From: Flagellimonas lutimaris
GTDB taxonomy: Bacteria; Bacteroidota; Bacteroidia; Flavobacteriales; Flavobacteriaceae
DNA: 64,000 nucleotides
Assembly (NCBI RefSeq): GCF_003581615.1
Contig: NZ_QXFH01000076.1
Coordinates: 185,506-249,505 of the forward strand
Direction: 5' to 3'
Part shown: positions 63,630-64,000 of the stretch, piece by piece
Position numbering within the stretch: the stretch's first letter is position 1
How the letters are laid out: each line of letters begins with the position of its first letter
Notes under the pieces: generated by a model
Databases searched by the model: none
What the model saw: only the letters and a program-made list of their open reading frames with translations
What the model was told of the DNA's origin: nothing
Translations under genes and position numbers: made by a program

Positions 63630-64000
63630 TCAATAAAACATTTTCAACCGACGTTCCAGTATTTTGGAATACTTTTCTTTCATGTCATCGGAAAGAAAAG
63701 AAATCGATATAAGATCCTCCCATTTCTCCTTTGCCTGAAATATATCCTGAAGTATGGTTTCAATGGTTTTTTCGTTCAATTGTAATCGCTCCTTCGCATA
63801 GTAATCCGTAAAGTCTGACGCTTTTAAATTACTTTTTTTTCCTTTCAGGGTCAATGCAATTTCTTCTTCAGGGTTTTTAATCGCAATGGAGGAGTTCAAC
63901 AGATCATAAGCAGGGGCCAACGTCGTTTTGCCATTCTTTGTAATTAGGGAAAAGTTTTTAAGGTGCATATCCTCATTTCCAGTCACAAAACAAAAAACTA
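63630..64000 (-). CDS. hipA: HipA-like kinase, C-terminal part, cut by window edge
   Basis: The frame is open to the window edge (codons before the GTG at 63986 read VFCF), so the 5' part is missing. The visible part has the catalytic loop VTGNEDMHLKNFSLI (HipA pattern GNxDxHxKN) and the metal-binding DYDLLNSSI-type block (LAPAYDLLNSSIAI). The remaining 90 residues are helical. HipA phosphorylates glutamyl-tRNA synthetase and causes dormancy. A HipB-like antitoxin should lie beyond the edge. Confidence 0.85.
   Translation of the reverse strand, partial: VFCFVTGNEDMHLKNFSLITKNGKTTLAPAYDLLNSSIAIKNPEEEIALTLKGKKSNLKASDFTDYYAKERLQLNEKTIETILQDIFQAKEKWEDLISISFLSDDMKEKYSKILERRLKMFY

Noticed and set aside
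1..64000. CRISPR array, tRNA or rRNA genes, integrase or transposase
   Set aside because: No regularly spaced repeats with unique spacers, no cloverleaf or rRNA blocks, and no recombinase motifs were noticed in reading either strand.

Overview
The window looks like a chromosomal segment of a marine or environmental Flavobacteriaceae member (Bacteroidota). This is inferred from two SusC/SusD operons, Bacteroidota-type mobilization genes of the BfmA/BtgA kind, AraC regulators fused to membrane or TPR sensor domains, a LytTR regulator, many lipoproteins with a short lipobox signal, and scarce Shine-Dalgarno sequences. I saw no rRNA, tRNA, CRISPR array, integrase or transposase.

Layout. (1) 1-2.1 kb: the 5' part of a TPR sensor histidine kinase and a 58-residue poly-proline lipoprotein. 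(2) 2.4-3.2 kb: a membrane protein of unknown function. (3) 3.3-8.0 kb: a mobilization module on the minus strand: a TraG-like coupling ATPase, a relaxase, a BfmA/BtgA accessory protein, then a separate ssb-radC-small ORF operon ending in its own terminator. (4) 8.2-8.7 kb: a gene-free control region with nested hairpins, a perfect 15-bp inverted repeat and four GGTACCAAGCT-type repeats. (5) 8.8-16.8 kb: a tight five-gene operon (XRE regulator, type III Mod, RhuM-like DNA-binding protein, Doc/Fic toxin, type III Res). (6) 16.9-23.0 kb: facing it, a 1612-residue protein joining a DEDD-type exonuclease, a RecQ helicase and a UvrD-like helicase, and beside it a 359-residue HTH-like protein. Parts 3-6 read as a mobilizable defence island.

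(7) 23-25.3 kb: an envelope protein and a membrane protein. (8) 25.8-48 kb: an AT-rich region enriched in secreted hydrolases and their likely regulators: an S41 peptidase with TPRs, a subclass B1 metallo-beta-lactamase with all zinc ligands, four serine beta-lactamase/PBP-like hydrolases (two with TPR tails), an aspartic-protease-fold protein with both catalytic Asp residues replaced by His, four intact AraC regulators and one wrecked copy, an ECF sigma operon, and several gene remnants (VOC, AraC and others). Two 57-residue two-helix membrane proteins at 30.1 and 48.4 kb are paralogues. (9) 48.8-51 kb: a LytTR protein and an envelope protein with a short gene abutting it. (10) 51-63 kb: two SusC/SusD/lipoprotein operons, each ended by a clear terminator, with no CAZyme nearby. 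(11) 63.6-64 kb: the C-terminal half of a HipA-like kinase, cut by the window edge.

The most unusual parts are the exonuclease-RecQ-UvrD fusion, the Doc pair inserted between mod and res, and the serine/metallo hydrolase and AraC cluster. Several short genes (42-58 residues) abutting or overlapping larger genes would be missed by length-limited gene calling.
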